Assembly: GCF_000150275.1 (NCBI RefSeq)
Contig: NW_002060944.1
Coordinates: 2,208,152 to 2,272,151, forward strand
Direction of reading: 5' to 3'
Length of the DNA stretch: 64,000 nt
Source: Trichoplax adhaerens
Taxonomy: Eukaryota; Placozoa; Uniplacotomia; Trichoplacea; Trichoplacidae
Shown: in pieces, positions 38,861-52,438 of the stretch
Position numbering within the stretch: position 1 is the first letter of the stretch
Layout: each line of letters opens with the position of its first letter
Translations under genes and position numbers: made by a program
The notes under the pieces: generated by a model
Told to the model about the DNA's origin: nothing
The model's input: the letters and a program-made list of their open reading frames with translations, nothing else
The model's database searches: none

Positions 38861-41800
38861 TTAGCCGGATAAAAATGTAGATACAAAAACTGTAGTTTTC
38901 ATATTGATCGTTGCATGCCACCAGCCACTTGGAACATAAATTATCTGTACAGTCAGATAAAAGGAAAAATAGAAATACCATTAAGCACAAATGATATTAT
39001 ACTTTTGATTATTAGAAAACTGATCTGCATTGCCCTAAACTTGACATATGAATATAAAAAAATAAAGATTTCTCGCTATCATTTATGGATATTTATAAGC
39101 TTGGCATTGTCTTGAAAGTTCTACTTCATGGGCTATATATGATTAATTATAATGCTCTGCAGCATAGGCATGTGGTCAATTAAGTTCCGTCTTAAAGCAT
39201 TGTCAGTACAACAGTAAAAACCCAGTACAAAGAAAGTCAATGCGATGCATCTTTTGAATTACAATAATTTGCCATCTTATTAATATGAGAAGTAATAGTA
39301 TATCAGACAGAACATATTGGTGTAACTTCATTTGTAATTTGCAAATGCAAAAAAGTTGAGAATTCCGAGTATACATGACTAGGTATTGTGTTTATATACT
39401 TCTTGATAGTACTGCATACAGCTACAGCACAATAATCTCAGATTCGGTAGATACGACAAAGGCTTCTAAAGTGCAGCTCCTCACAATTGACTGAGATGAA
39501 ATAGATTTGCTCATTTTATGGCGATAACGTAATCGGATTACTATACATTGACATCTTCGCCATGCTAGCACCCCGCTGCTTATTAGCCGCAAGAGCTAAA
39601 CTGAAGGCTACATAAGCGTATAACTGACCATCATTAAATTAACTTAATCCTATTTGCTAGCTTAACAGATTCAGTACTATTACTACTATACAACCATAAC
39701 AACATTTAGGATTGATGATAACGCTTGAATCACTGATTTCAAAAATTATTGTGGTAACCGGTATCATCTTATGAGATAATATTGGATCACATTACGTGTA
39801 TAGTCGTACCCATCAACCATCAGCAAAGCGATCCGTAAATACTAGTACAAATATAATTGGTGAATGACCAAGCGAGATTCTCATACCTCGTTCGGTTCTA
39901 CTGAACATTCAAAGGGTTGTTCATTGATGTTTAACTTTGTATACTGGCAGGTAAGCCATTGGAGTGTTGTTTGGTTGGGATCAAATTGCGGTTTACGATT
40001 AGGAGGGTATAGAAGCCAGTGCTAAAATAATAATCAAGTAACATTGCATTTAGATTATTGTGTGAATCGAAGGTGAAAAAGTAACTGTAAATTACTGCAG
40101 TAATAAAAAAATAGCATGTGCACACTTTACGTAAATTTTAAACTTTAAATTATCTGTTAGTATATTATTCTAATTCCAAACAGGCTAACCAAGTAATCAT
40201 ATTTTAGACTATTAGGTACTTCAAATCCTAATGTTGTACCGATAACTAAAAAAATGAACTTGACTAGCATATTTCCAAACATTAAAGTCTAGAATCATAA
40301 ACTGTCCGCAGATATGATAATAACACATGAGCTTAATCTAGCCTTTTTTCCATGGAGAGTTTCACTGAATACAGGTCCATGAAAATGAAAAGGTACTCCG
40401 CTACCAGGACCTACAGACAGAAAAAAATCCTATACATATATAACCTAATCTTCCATTATTGCTACGTTTTAGTTACCATAGTAATCTAGTCTAGTAGATC
40501 ACATAAAAGTAAATCTAAGCATTTATCAACTGTTATAAAGTATATTTATTATTATACTATTATGAAAAATAAAACTGTTAAAAGAAAACGTAGTATTAAA
40601 ATTGCACGTAAATCTCACCCGCAATACCAAAACTTAGCATTGAGGTAAAGCCAGGGATATTATATGGCGGCTTATAATAGTAGGAAAACAGCGTTTTCCA
40701 TTCCGTATGGTTATTGTCTCCAAAGAAATAATATGTGTCTGATAATTATAATATAGTATAACAAAGTTGCTATGATCAGAAAACGCAGGCACAACATTAG
40801 AACGTATTAATTTAGATCAAGCAGTAATATCATAGAGTTATGTGTGATATCATTTAAATTCGCAAGGAAATGATTCGCTAGTTTGATACTTTCTCAAAGC
40901 TAAAGTAATATAATTGTTTCTAAAATACGCAGTTGTACATTGATATTATAAAATAATATCTAACTACAGTACTAGAAATTCCGGTGCGGTAAGCTTAAAA
41001 ATATTCCTACCTACGCCCAGTTCTTCCAGGCTTTGCGGTTTGATATAGTTGTTAACATAATTTGATAAGGTGGTATCAACTATAGCATAATTGGAAAGGT
41101 ACTATTAATAAGAAAGTGACATATTTTGGGAATTTTACATATAGGATATAAAAATATTTTGTGCATAGGTAGTTATGGAGTAAACTTTTGCGCAGCTGTC
41201 GTAACATAAATTCCATAAGAAAACTTATCTACTGTCAATTGCTATGCATAGTAAATTAAATTAGTAGATTCGGCTTCAAGCTATGAATGAATGCTTTATT
41301 GAAAGCTGGCTAGGCTTTTAATAAATAGTAGCTTCGTAAATGCTGATACGGTAAAGGAGTTGATAATTAAGCGGTAATGTACGATGCACAGCAGTATGCA
41401 ATCCGGGACTACAGAGAGAGAGTAGTACTGTACCCTGACGTAATCCATATCAAACGGTATAGATAAGATGTAAACGAGCATAGTATACAGCCAATCTACA
41501 TCGCCTTTTTCCTACTAACCAATGATAAACACTAAACAAGCAAACAAACGCATAAGAATACTTATTAAATGGCGCAATGTAACAAATATAAACTGCTGAT
41601 GCATTTATTTGTAAGTAACATGGATTCGGCATTACTACACGGCCACACCTAGCAGTACGAACATTATCATTTGCATCAAACTTGAACCCTTCCGTTTTGC
41701 GTTGGTGCATGACTGATGTAGATCATCGTGATACTCTGCTTTAATGAGACTAGAGTTGTATTACTGTTCCTCCTGACGATAGGGGATCGTCAGTATTTAG

Positions 41801-43959
41801 AGTCGTACTGTAGGCAAATATCAGGGAGGATAAACCTGATAGTAGGATCATAGTGTTAATTTCTGTAATAGTTTTAATCAGCCTCGTTACAAATTTCGAT
41901 TTGTAACACAGATATATGGGCACCAGATTAGAAATAGTTGTCCAAAAATGCTGTATTGTATTTTTAATGGCATGTTGCATCTCTGAGTGAACATAAAGTT
42001 AATTCGTAAACATTTCAAACTAAGTACACCCGGCCTTGACGTTCTATGTACTACAATACCTCCAGCAGAATACCCTTCTCTTCATCTATACGTGGTAGCT
42101 ACCAATGAATATAACTCTGAAGCTACAACATTAGCCAATCGATAACTATAAATCTATAGCATAGTCGTTGGGTATTAAAATACAGCTTGCAAAATAAAGT
42201 CAGTGAATATATCACTCAACCGGGATATTTTAACTTAGAATAATAATACTGTGAACATTTACTGTTCAAATTCCTTCGATAATTAATTTTATCAACTAGT
42301 TACAAATTAATGGCTGCGATAAAATGCTGGCATAGACAAAGCTTAAATCTACCCGAGTTAGTGTTTTAACACTACCATATTCATCATTTTACTAATCACG
42401 CCACCATCAACCAGTCACCAAATCAGGAACTGTTTCATCATGATCATTATACACGTATCATCACTGACACAATAGATTTGTACGAAGTTGTGTATACGAT
42501 CCTCTAATCCGCCAGTTGCATAAGGATTTACGTACTACAATCTTAGATTTCAAATTTACAATTACATAAAAGTAAAGTGGTTGTACAAAATAGCACTCAA
42601 CAAATTGATTAAAAATTAAAAATTAGATATATAGTATGAGAGTAGTAACGAGGATTAGTACAAGTCTAAGTCTTCGAAACATAAGCGCATTTTTTAACAT
42701 CATTTTAAATACACTTTATCGCAACCTAATTTCGTTTGTAAGCCTTACATTTATTATAGGAATAGGTATTGGCAGAGCTTAGTCGAATAATTTTCGTTCC
42801 ATATTTTGATAACAATTGCTTGCGAGAAGTAAAATTTCTTAACACCTAAACATGAAATAACAGGTCTAAAGTAACCGTAATTAAGAGATTTAATGGGTTC
42901 CCTGGGTGACCCGAACCACAATATATATATTTTATTAATTATAGTTAGATGTACGCAGTTTTAATTTCTGCACTATATAAATGGTACTACATATCCGCAA
43001 TGCAATATTACTATTATATCCATGATGGATGAAACTATCGCAAGAAATCGTCATTGTTCGTATGAGCCAGTTATATTATATTATACATTACAGTAAATAC
43101 TACGGTAGCTCATTTCGCGAAGTATTTCAGATACGCTTTTCCCTTCGACTTTCGTTAACAGTACAAAGCAAAAAACGTTTATATAAAATTTAAGCCAATC
43201 TAATAAATTAGATAATTCGTAGACCTTGTCGATTTGACCAAAATTTCATGTATAAAAGTTTTGCATTATACTGCTGACAAAGATCGACGAGAAAAGTTTG
43301 TCTAAAAAATTCTATTAATAAGATTAAACACGTTCACAATCTGTATAAATTTATAAGATAATAAGTGTTATTTTGACTAACCTGGTTATTCACTGCTTTA
43401 CGCAATATCACGGGCCTTCTGTTAGCGTATCTGTAAATATCAACACCCTCAGCTTTATCCAGATGCATAAAATGTAGTCTTACTAACTGTAAATTGCAAA
43501 CATTATCTTATCGTCCATTGCCTACTTTAGTTACCCTCCTCCTTATAGTACCTGGTTAAAAACTCTTCTTGTTCTATAAGTGCATCTAAAACTTCGATAT
43601 TACATTTCCTTGTTAAATTTGAGTAATCAATGGGTCCTTTTGGTGTATACCTAAAGAGAAATGATTGCAAATCTGCGAAATCAGATCTTTCATCCAATAT
43701 CAATATCACAAATATGGCTGCAGCCGTCATGATTAACATACGAGTACAATAGCTCAAATGTACAGTACAATACTATACTGATCAAAAATTTAAAATGCAA
43801 TACAGTAATTATAATTTACCAGCCTCCATTATCCTCTATGCTTTGATAATAACGATGAAAATCGTTTCCCAAACTAGGTTTAACAGTTAATACAATCAAT
43901 GCTACAGACAAAAATATCAAAGAAGCGCTCGAAAAGAATTTTCGATTTGAAACATCCAT
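38861..43959 (-). CDS. JMJD8: JmjC-domain protein JMJD8, ER lumen
   Basis: JMJD8-type cupin protein, in vertebrates located in the ER lumen. Nine exons join in phase: 43959-43820, 43650-43552, 43430-43382, 42845-42749, 41079-41011, 40738-40619, 40410-40343, 40021-39887 and 38944-38861, encoding 286 residues. A signal peptide (ASLIFLSVALIVLTVKPSLG) opens the protein. Recognisable blocks follow in the human order: EEFLTRYANRRPVILRKAV, IIRLSSANTYSYNK, YYFFGDNNHTEW, GSGVPFHFHGPVFSETLHG, HWLLYPPNRKPQFDPNQTTL and VPSGWWHATINMKTTVFVS. The usual JmjC iron triad HxD/E...H appears as HFH...H, so the acidic ligand position is occupied by His. The intron after 40343 starts with GC (AAG followed by gctaga). 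Tandem with DNTTIP2. Confidence 0.94.
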
Positions 43960-45289
43960 GAGCTTCACTGCAGCTATGAGACAAAGATAAACTTAAAAAA
44001 ACTTCAAAAAGTATACTGTACAGTATGCGGTAGGCAGTCTGTACATCTATTATTTTACTCACTGTCAGTTAATTCAAAATAAAATTTAATTTATTTATTT
44101 ATTTATTAGAGATAGCTCTGTATAACCGTCGCTTTGGTGTTAAAATTTTCTGTATCAACCAACATGACGTTACAGTGTAATGTACGGTAGCTCACGGTAA
44201 AGTCAACACTACATACCGTACTGTACACTAAGTAATACTGTACTGTACAGTACTGTAAATCACTACTACTAATTTTTTAAATAACATCTACAATCTTGTA
44301 TAACTATTTCCAAGCAGAACTTAGTAAGAGATAATAAGATTCAACATAATATTACCTAAAACTTGGAAAAAATCAGCCAATTTAAAATCGACCGTCTACA
44401 TACTACTGTACAGTAAAGTACAGTATTGTACTATCATATCAAAGTGTTTTGCACAATATTTTGACAGGGACCACTAAAGTAAAAATGTTATCCCTTATTT
44501 AGAAAACAGTTACGAAAGATCCATACTAAGTAGCCATTTTTCGATATTTACAATCTCATCTGGTTAGAAAAGTTCGTCTGTCTGAGGGGGTGATCAGTTC
44601 AGGTCTTCTAGAAGTCCATGACTATACAATGCTCATAGCAATGACGAAATTTAAATTAAATGAGACGCCAAACTCAAAATACACGTTCTCTTTCACGAAT
44701 TAGCTTTTCTCCTCGATCAAATAGTTATCGTTTGATTATAATTATCTAAACTATTATGTTATATAGCATTTTTATCAAGTAGTTTGACTAAAAAATAATG
44801 AAATATCAAACGTGCACTGTTATACTAGATTAAGTGTAGAGCTTACAATCGCCCTCATTCGTAGATAAGATGATTCAGATGATTTATCGTTATCAACTAC
44901 CAAGACACAACAGTAGGGTTGGGGTAAATGTATATATTATATATATATTTATTAATCCACATCGACATTTATTTTTTATAACTATCTGCGTTACTGTTGT
45001 GCACAATCTTACATCAGTAATACTGTACTGTATTAAAAGTACACAAGTTTTTAAATGCAACCCGATTATCTTCTTTTTTTTCAGAACTAGTTGTACATAA
45101 CGGACAATTAGACAACGATCCCTAGACAAGTTTTTATTAATAAAAATCGAAGTTATCAAATCAACTAAATCAGTAAAGTAGCGAATTAGCTAGCATATCC
45201 GAATAGACACTAGAGCAATTGATCAAAGATTAGTTCTTAAATACACAGAACTATAACAATATGAACAGAAATTTCTGTTTACATAATTA
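43960..45289. promoter_or_regulatory. JMJD8 upstream interval with dispersed GTACW motifs
   Basis: This interval separates the JMJD8 start from the 3' end of DNTTIP2. Perfect or near-perfect palindromes occur at 44014-44025, about 44218-44258 and 44406-44434, with another fragment inside JMJD8 intron 1 near 43763. They are sparser than in the divergent promoters. A TTTA tandem run lies at about 44089-44107. No coding exon was found. Promoter role is inferred from position. Confidence 0.5.
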
Positions 45290-47672
45290 TTAGACTTTTC
45301 CGAAACGGCGCATATTCTTTTTTTTATGGCGTCTTCTTAAATGTTGGATTTCCATAAATTTCTTTGTACAGTATCTATAGTAATTATATGAAATACAGTC
45401 AATTGCAAAACAAATATGGGTAAATACCAATCTCTATAAAACTTACTTTCTAAATTTAGTATCAACCAGAAAGTCCTCCACAGACATTCTATCACTTTTC
45501 CGAAATTGAGAAGAAAATAATCCTTTCGGTGTTTTAACAATTCTTGCCATCTAGGTAACGATAAGACACATAAATTTTAGAATAAAACTGAACTATGAAG
45601 AGAGAATTAATATATTTAACCTGAAATAATTTCGGTGGATTTCGAAGAACCGTTTTATAGTGTCTTTTAGGATCCAAAACATGCCTCATCTTCAAGATCT
45701 CCAAATCTGCTTCCATTTCAGGTGTTAATGTTGCTGTGCCCGAGTTAGAATCTAGTAGTCTAACAGCCGTCGAACTAGCTTGATGTATCTAAATTAAGGT
45801 TGGATTGTGTGACGTAAGACCACATTACAGTACTGCAATTCTGTCATCAACCAAGAAGTAACAATCATAACCACTGAAATTCAGTGTAAAATTTTTAAGT
45901 ACATATTCCGCATACGAAAATTTTTCCCCGTGCACGAACATTCGTATATCTTGCAATCACAGGCATTAATTATTTGTATAATTATCATTAGTCTCAGTGT
46001 AGTTTAGTACATCATGGGAAACTAGAATAATATTGCATGTGTGTACATGCCTTCCATGCTTATAATTATTCAAGAGCATGAATTGTACTCCTAATTTTAT
46101 AGAGAGACCCGTTAAACATATAATTGTATGATTCCTTCTACTGTATACTGTATGGATAATTATATAACATAAGGTATTTGAATACTTAAACCTGAGTGCA
46201 ATCGCTACTGTAGAGTCTTTACATTGTCAGTAATTCCGTCGATCGTGATTTGCTTGTATCTTACTTTCATCAGTCTCAGATAGCTGCACTTTGCACGCTA
46301 AGTGTTACCAGAATAATTTATTGGACAGCTATTCAAAATGTCTATCCCTAGTTTCCGACCACACTGTACTAACATCAGCATTTCGTACCTACCTATTCCT
46401 TAGCCGCAGATACTTGTACTACACACGTCTTTCCAAGAAGCGAAATAATAGACTACACTAAATTAGCCTATAAACTGAACCATTTACGACCAATGTTTAT
46501 AGATACCATACCCTGTGGTAGTTGCACTATAACACATATTATACCAAGGACCTTACTCCTTCCTCTATACAAGTCCCTTATTATAACGCATATGCAAAAT
46601 TTAATAACTGCAATAGAGTAGATTTTATACAGCAGGTATTATCATTCAAATCTTCCATCATTATCACACTTAGCTTAAGTCATCGACCGCTAGAACCCAA
46701 TGTTCTAGTGGTCCATGACTAAGTGTACAGTAGCAGAATAAATAATTTGGCTCTCGCTTTTCAAATGGATGATGATTTCTAATCCATCGTATAGTTCATA
46801 TGAAGATACTGCATGTAATTAACGAAAAACTCCGACGAATTTGCTATATAACATGTATAAGTAAACTAGAGTCTGAGTGTCCAAAAGGCAAATGTGTATA
46901 ATTACTGTATTGATACCCAGGTTTTCACTAAGCTAGTGAATACTCGTACACCGAGAACATGTCGTATAACCCATAATTATAATACTGTGTTATAGTGCCT
47001 TTCATTTATATTATTATTCCGAAAATAGAAGTTATTATGTTCGCATTTAAATACAGTACACGATAATGTACTTGTATTTCTCTAGTTAGGGGAGCTATGA
47101 TCATCGAAATTTATGAACCATAAAATCGCATAAAGATTTGTAATTAATATGTGATTAGACTGCTATTACTCTGTTATAATTCGTCTTACTTTCTTTCTAC
47201 TGACTGCTTTTACCACTTTTGGAGTCTCCGCCACATGATTAAGTTGTTGTGTCATCATACAGTCGTCATCAGAACGTAATATTCCTGGAGAGTCTGCGTT
47301 AAGATCTACTCCTAGCACTGGTAAAGATTTGCTGCAAGAGAACAATAGATAAGACAATTATATTTTTAAGATTTGAGGTAGTTAAATAAAAATAGAGCAT
47401 ACCTACTGTACTAGTACGAGTACTGCATATGAAAAATATATTATTCAGTAAAGCAATACCATAAATATTTTTGCAATTTTTAATTACGCCGCATTGTATT
47501 CCAAATAGTTCGTGACTTACTAAATACTCAAATGACGGGATGGTGATATATTCACTCCTTTGTCATCTTTCATAATTTCATATAAAACGACATCGATCGA
47601 TTTTCGTAAATCACTTTCAGTAGCTTGGATCACTGGTTCTACTGTTGCTTTCTTTCGCGATAAGCCGACCAT
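45290..47672 (-). CDS. DNTTIP2: Fcf2-domain pre-rRNA processing protein (DNTTIP2/FCF2)
   Basis: Nucleolar protein of the Fcf2 family, required for early pre-18S rRNA cleavage as part of the small-subunit processome. Five exons join in phase: 47672-47521, 47331-47190, 45788-45621, 45550-45447 and 45374-45290, encoding 216 residues. The Fcf2 domain starts with TLTPEMEADLEILKMR and continues with HVLDPKRHYK, PPKLFQMARIV, SSQFRKSDRMSVEDFLVDTK and a basic tail (RRRHKKKNMRRFGKV). The N-terminal 97 residues are poorly conserved, with MVGLSRKKATVEP and an acidic SDDDC patch. The length matches yeast Fcf2 (about 217) rather than human DNTTIP2 (about 756). An extra exon could hide in the 1.4 kb intron between 47190 and 45788. 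Head-to-head with PIGC. Confidence 0.88.
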
Positions 47673-48279
47673 AATTCTCTCTATACTGTTTGTAGTGTAC
47701 GCATACGAACTTGCTGCAATAATTATATACTGTATAACTAAAATTATTTAATAGACCAACGGACTCTCAAATCTCACATTTAAATAGATACTTTTATACT
47801 TTAATTCTATGCAAAATTAAGGTAATCGTCTTCATGATTATTCCGTAAAAATGATATTGTAATTTACTGTACTATACTTTACTATACTGTATAGTTGGCA
47901 TACTGTACAGTGTACAGTACAGTAGTAAAAAATTTTAGACACGATTGTACAGTACGGTACGATTCATGAATGATACTGTAAACAGTGAAAGGTTACTGTA
48001 CTGTACTATACTTCCCGTTGTGGGAACCACGACGTCGCTCATATATGCTAATTTCATTTAAAAAATTCAATCATATCCTATCCTGTACGGTGTTACTACA
48101 CACTCACACAATGCTGCCCAAATGCCTAAATGCGACAATATTACAGCTACTCAATTTTCGAAAGCACTGATCTTGCTTCCTTTTATCATATAACGGTAAT
48201 ATGGTACACACGTAAAAGATAAACTGCAGCAGAGTTCTAACATTTACTATACTGTATTTTTATCAATACCTGTTGTACC
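47673..48279. promoter_or_regulatory. Shared DNTTIP2/PIGC promoter interval with GTACW array
   Basis: This 607 bp interval lies between divergent start codons. Pentamer motifs cluster at about 47864-47960 and 47992-48010, including ATACTGTACAGTGTACAGTA. The array is shorter than in the other divergent pairs. Function is inferred from position. Confidence 0.55.
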
Positions 48280-51200
48280 ATGGACAGCCGTTCGAAATGG
48301 AGGAAGATACTCTACAAAAGCCAGCCATATCCCGACAATTTTGTAGATGGATCCTTTTTACAATTATTAGAGAAGAATCGTAAGCTAAGCTTATCTTGAT
48401 AACATTGATTACTGTACGCTATTAACCGTGCAATAAATACAGCACATTATACTGCATAAGTACAGCATTGCAACTTTTACGTACAGTTCTATATAGTTAT
48501 ATATAGTAAAGGAAATACTGTACATGTTGCGTTAAGGTTAAGCCGCATGTAAACAAATATCGTATTTCCCGAAGTATTTCAGAAATAGTTAACTCATTCA
48601 TTTTTTAATAAACATTTAATTAACTGCCTGACGTCGAATTTGGAACGTAGTGAGCGGGTTCAACTAGTACAGTATTATATAAAAAGCTTGTGCGTGAAGT
48701 TTTTCGTCCGACTAGCTATCAATGAACAGAGTCCGTGGGCATACACTGGTTTCCTTAAAATTTATTTATTTTATATCTAATTTCAAATTACCGTACCTTG
48801 AGACTCGTAAGCTTTACTCTATTGCTAAATGATAACGCTCACCAATGAGTAAATTCAGTAGCATGGCCGAACATCATGTCACTACACTATCAGCTCACAC
48901 GTAGGTTTAAAAGTCCATGCTTTAAGTATCAATATTTCACGATCAATTTCAAGTGTTTCCTTACTTAGAAATCGGGATCGGAGCCTCACTGCATCGATCT
49001 CGGTGACAGTTTTGGATATTACTATCTGTGTGCAGTACAATATTACATCTCCTCATTCTTCCGAGATAACTCCACTAGTGAATCATTTATTTTCGGTGTT
49101 TCTCTCTTCAGGCCATATCCGCAATCATAGTTTATCCCAGATTTTTGGCAAGGCTGGACTTATCTCGCAACAAATAAGCAGGTAATTTTGTGATTGTTAC
49201 ACAAAATCAAAATAACTAAATGAAAATGAATAGCTAAAAATTAACTGTTGTAGTAGTAAAGTATTATAATGACTAATAAATTGCACTCGTATTTTTCGAC
49301 TAGCGTGTTCATATTCGTTGCGATGTTTGCGTATATGCAAAGGAAATTCCTCTCTCCATATCTTCTAATTGGAATCTCGTCAACTTTAACAGTTGGTGGA
49401 TATATAATAGTAGTCATGGATAGTATTACTTCTCCAGCTGGAAGAATGAACAGAACTCGTTAGTATATGCCCCTTTGGAGAGTAATTTTTCCTGATGAAG
49501 TTTCAGTTTCTTTATTAATAAATGTTGGATATGAATATCCTTGTAAAGTATTTGCAGTAGAGTACTACCACATTTCATAATGATTATAGTACTATGCGAG
49601 TATACTGTAGCAGCCTTTACAACAAATTGATAACAACAATTTTACATTCATATATTATCGTATCTAAATATCTTTTGATTACTTAAAAATCAACTCGTCT
49701 GAAATCTATAATTAGCTAGCAGAATTTAATGGAATACCTGATGAGAATGACTATATGCGTAATTTTTACACGGCATTCTTCGTTTTCATATTTCAAATTA
49801 TCAAATTAAAGTTTAAGTTAGAAAATATACCTACACTGATTAATATACAAACTTCATATTTCACGTCGCTGCTTATTTACAGATGTGGACGATGTAAGGT
49901 GTTCTTTGCTTTTGGCTGGATTTTTGTTTGGATTCTCATCAATACTCCGAACATTGACCTATACCATTTGCAGCGATACAATCTACTCAATAGCGGTAAT
50001 ACTGACTACATCCTAAATTTATCAGAAATTATTACTATATTTAGGAACTTATCTAAATCGTTAACTTGTAAATACCATAACCCACAGAACCGAAAATTTT
50101 TACGCCATATCTTACGTCATATGAAGTTACTCGCGAATCTATTTAAACATGATACTTTACAAACTATAAGTGAACGCGATCTCCAGCATATGCAACTGGA
50201 TGTAATACTTTAGCCAATGATTAATTTTATAATACTCGCTATAATCCTCAATTCCCAATCAGATTTGATAGATGTATCTAATGCAATGCCTCGTATTCGT
50301 CTCTCTTCCATTACAGTTGCTAAGTGATCTTGGAGTAAATATCTGATCCTTATTCTGTTCCTTGTAGGTTCTAATGTTTGTATGCCATCTTGTCTTTCAT
50401 GACTATGGATATGACCAAGCAGACACGTGAGGGCTAATATATGAATAGAGCATTTATTATAATCTTATAATAGTTTTATACCTAATTCAAAGCAATGATT
50501 AGTGATTACCTTGATGTTCATCAATATATCAAAATTTCTAGAACAGGAAAAATATTTCATATTGATGACATTTGATTGCCATTTTGTCTTCGCTTTTAAT
50601 GTCAGTTATACTATATTTAACAACTTGATATATTACAGTATTGATTAAGATTTACGATCCTATAACTGCTATTATGTTTTGATATTCAATTTGTACATAC
50701 CCATTTTGAATGCTCGGTGAATTAACGATGACTTATTATAAGGATTATGCATTAACAATTCATAACTGTTCATTCACACCGTTTATTAATTAGTATATCT
50801 ATTTCCAACTTAAGTTTAGATGATTAAAACCTTAAATAATGACTTTAGACATTACGATGTATCGGTAAATCTACTCATTCATTAAAGACCTTGAGGTAAT
50901 TAGCATGCGATTATAAGTACCAGTGTAATACTTTCATGCACTCACAGGATAAAGCTTACTAAGTAAGAAAATATAAAAAGTAAAGCAGTTTATTACATTT
51001 TGATATCACGAACCTCTGGTAGATGCCATCTAATCGATATTTAAATATACACGCGGTAAATATTAGGACAATGAATACAGCGATTATATTTAGCTGCTTA
51101 GTAATATTTTACATACAATTTGAGATTTAGCAATTTATTACGATTACTTATCATGCCTAGCCTGGCTAATTGTGTGAATGTTTAGATTTATCCGAGTCAG

Positions 51201-52438
51201 AATCTAATTTCAGGCAATACCATTCCTATTACAACCGAAATACTATGAATGTAAATGATTACTTCGCATAAATTGCTACCCGAACATATCTAGTCTGCTT
51301 AATTTACAAATTCCTATAATTGAATACCGTCTATGCTATTTATTAACAAGTTTTTGACAGCAGATAACTTAAAAGTCTTGTTAGTTAAAATTGCTTTATT
51401 AGATCTCCGATGAGTAGCCCATGAGACAATATCAACAATCAACCTTTACATACGATCACACCGTGAATCTGTGATATACCCGTAAATAATTAGAAACAGC
51501 ACACAACAATACTCTGAAGTCTGTCGAATATACGCAGTTGTTTGTTGTCTCTGTCATAAACCTGATCTATAAGGCAGGATTACGCGTTTGCTACCAAATA
51601 CAGTTCCATGCGTGTACGTACAATATTGGCAGCTGCTGATATTCTACGCAAGTGTTCTACTCATATTGCCCTAAAATAATATCGTTTTACTTAGATAATG
51701 TGTCAAACGAAATAGTAAGTGTTTTGATATTGCATAAAAATTTATACTAAACCTACCAATCTATTTACATTCATATAGGGTGTATTCTTCAGTCTTCGCA
51801 TCAGTATGTCTAGCCTCGAGATTACCAACTTTGGAGCATACTTTTGCAACTATTCTATTCGGTTTTCAAATTTTCTCACTTTTGCCTGTCTTCAGAAGTA
51901 AATATCAGGTGCGATATATCTCGGATACAGAATTATAACATGACTTGATACTTCATTTTTGGCAAGTTCTATTCTTGACTAAAAATAGTGAATTACTTTA
52001 CCAAGTATATCTTTGTTATATACGCGTATGTCCATGGTCTTAATGTACATTAGTTCACTCTGATATATTGCTCTAGAGTTCCATTGCCATTCATAATGCA
52101 TAGTACAGTATATCTGATATAATTCTTTATTCAATTTTTTTTATACTTTCAGAAAAAACACGACAGCCGACGGAAATTGTTAACATCTTTGACATTTGTA
52201 GTATGTCTCATATGCTTATGTGCTATCAAGATAGATTATGCATTACTATTCTTAATCTTACAATTTTGTATCATGGTGCTTTGTCCTCTATGGCTACATC
52301 GATTGCAAGCATTTAAAGAGTTAGTAAAGCATTTTATGTCGCCTATGGTAGATTAAAGTCGTAAAATGATTAATGGAAAGTATTTATTGTTGCAGTAATA
52401 TTCACGGACCTTGGGATGAAGCAATAATTGTTGAATAG
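48280..52438 (+). CDS. PIGC: PIG-C subunit of the GPI-N-acetylglucosaminyltransferase complex
   Basis: Polytopic ER membrane subunit (yeast Gpi2) of the enzyme that adds GlcNAc to phosphatidylinositol, the first step of GPI-anchor synthesis. Exons: 48280-48379, about 48969-49034, 49304-49458, 49883-49995, 50368-50426, 51779-51908, 52153-52319 and 52396-52438. The N-terminus [20 protein letters not shown], the segment [47 protein letters not shown] and the C-terminal NIHGPWDEA all match the family. Hydrophobic helices alternate throughout. The exon 1 to exon 2 phases disagree, so a short exon between 48380 and 48968 or a different acceptor is likely. About nine residues expected between YGYDQADT and VYSSVFAS may sit in a missed exon between 50427 and 51778. 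Head-to-head with DNTTIP2. Confidence 0.9.

Noticed and set aside
49755-50213. 152-residue plus-strand open frame
   Set aside because: It is a different frame over PIGC exon 4 and its introns; the correct frame there reads [12 protein letters not shown].
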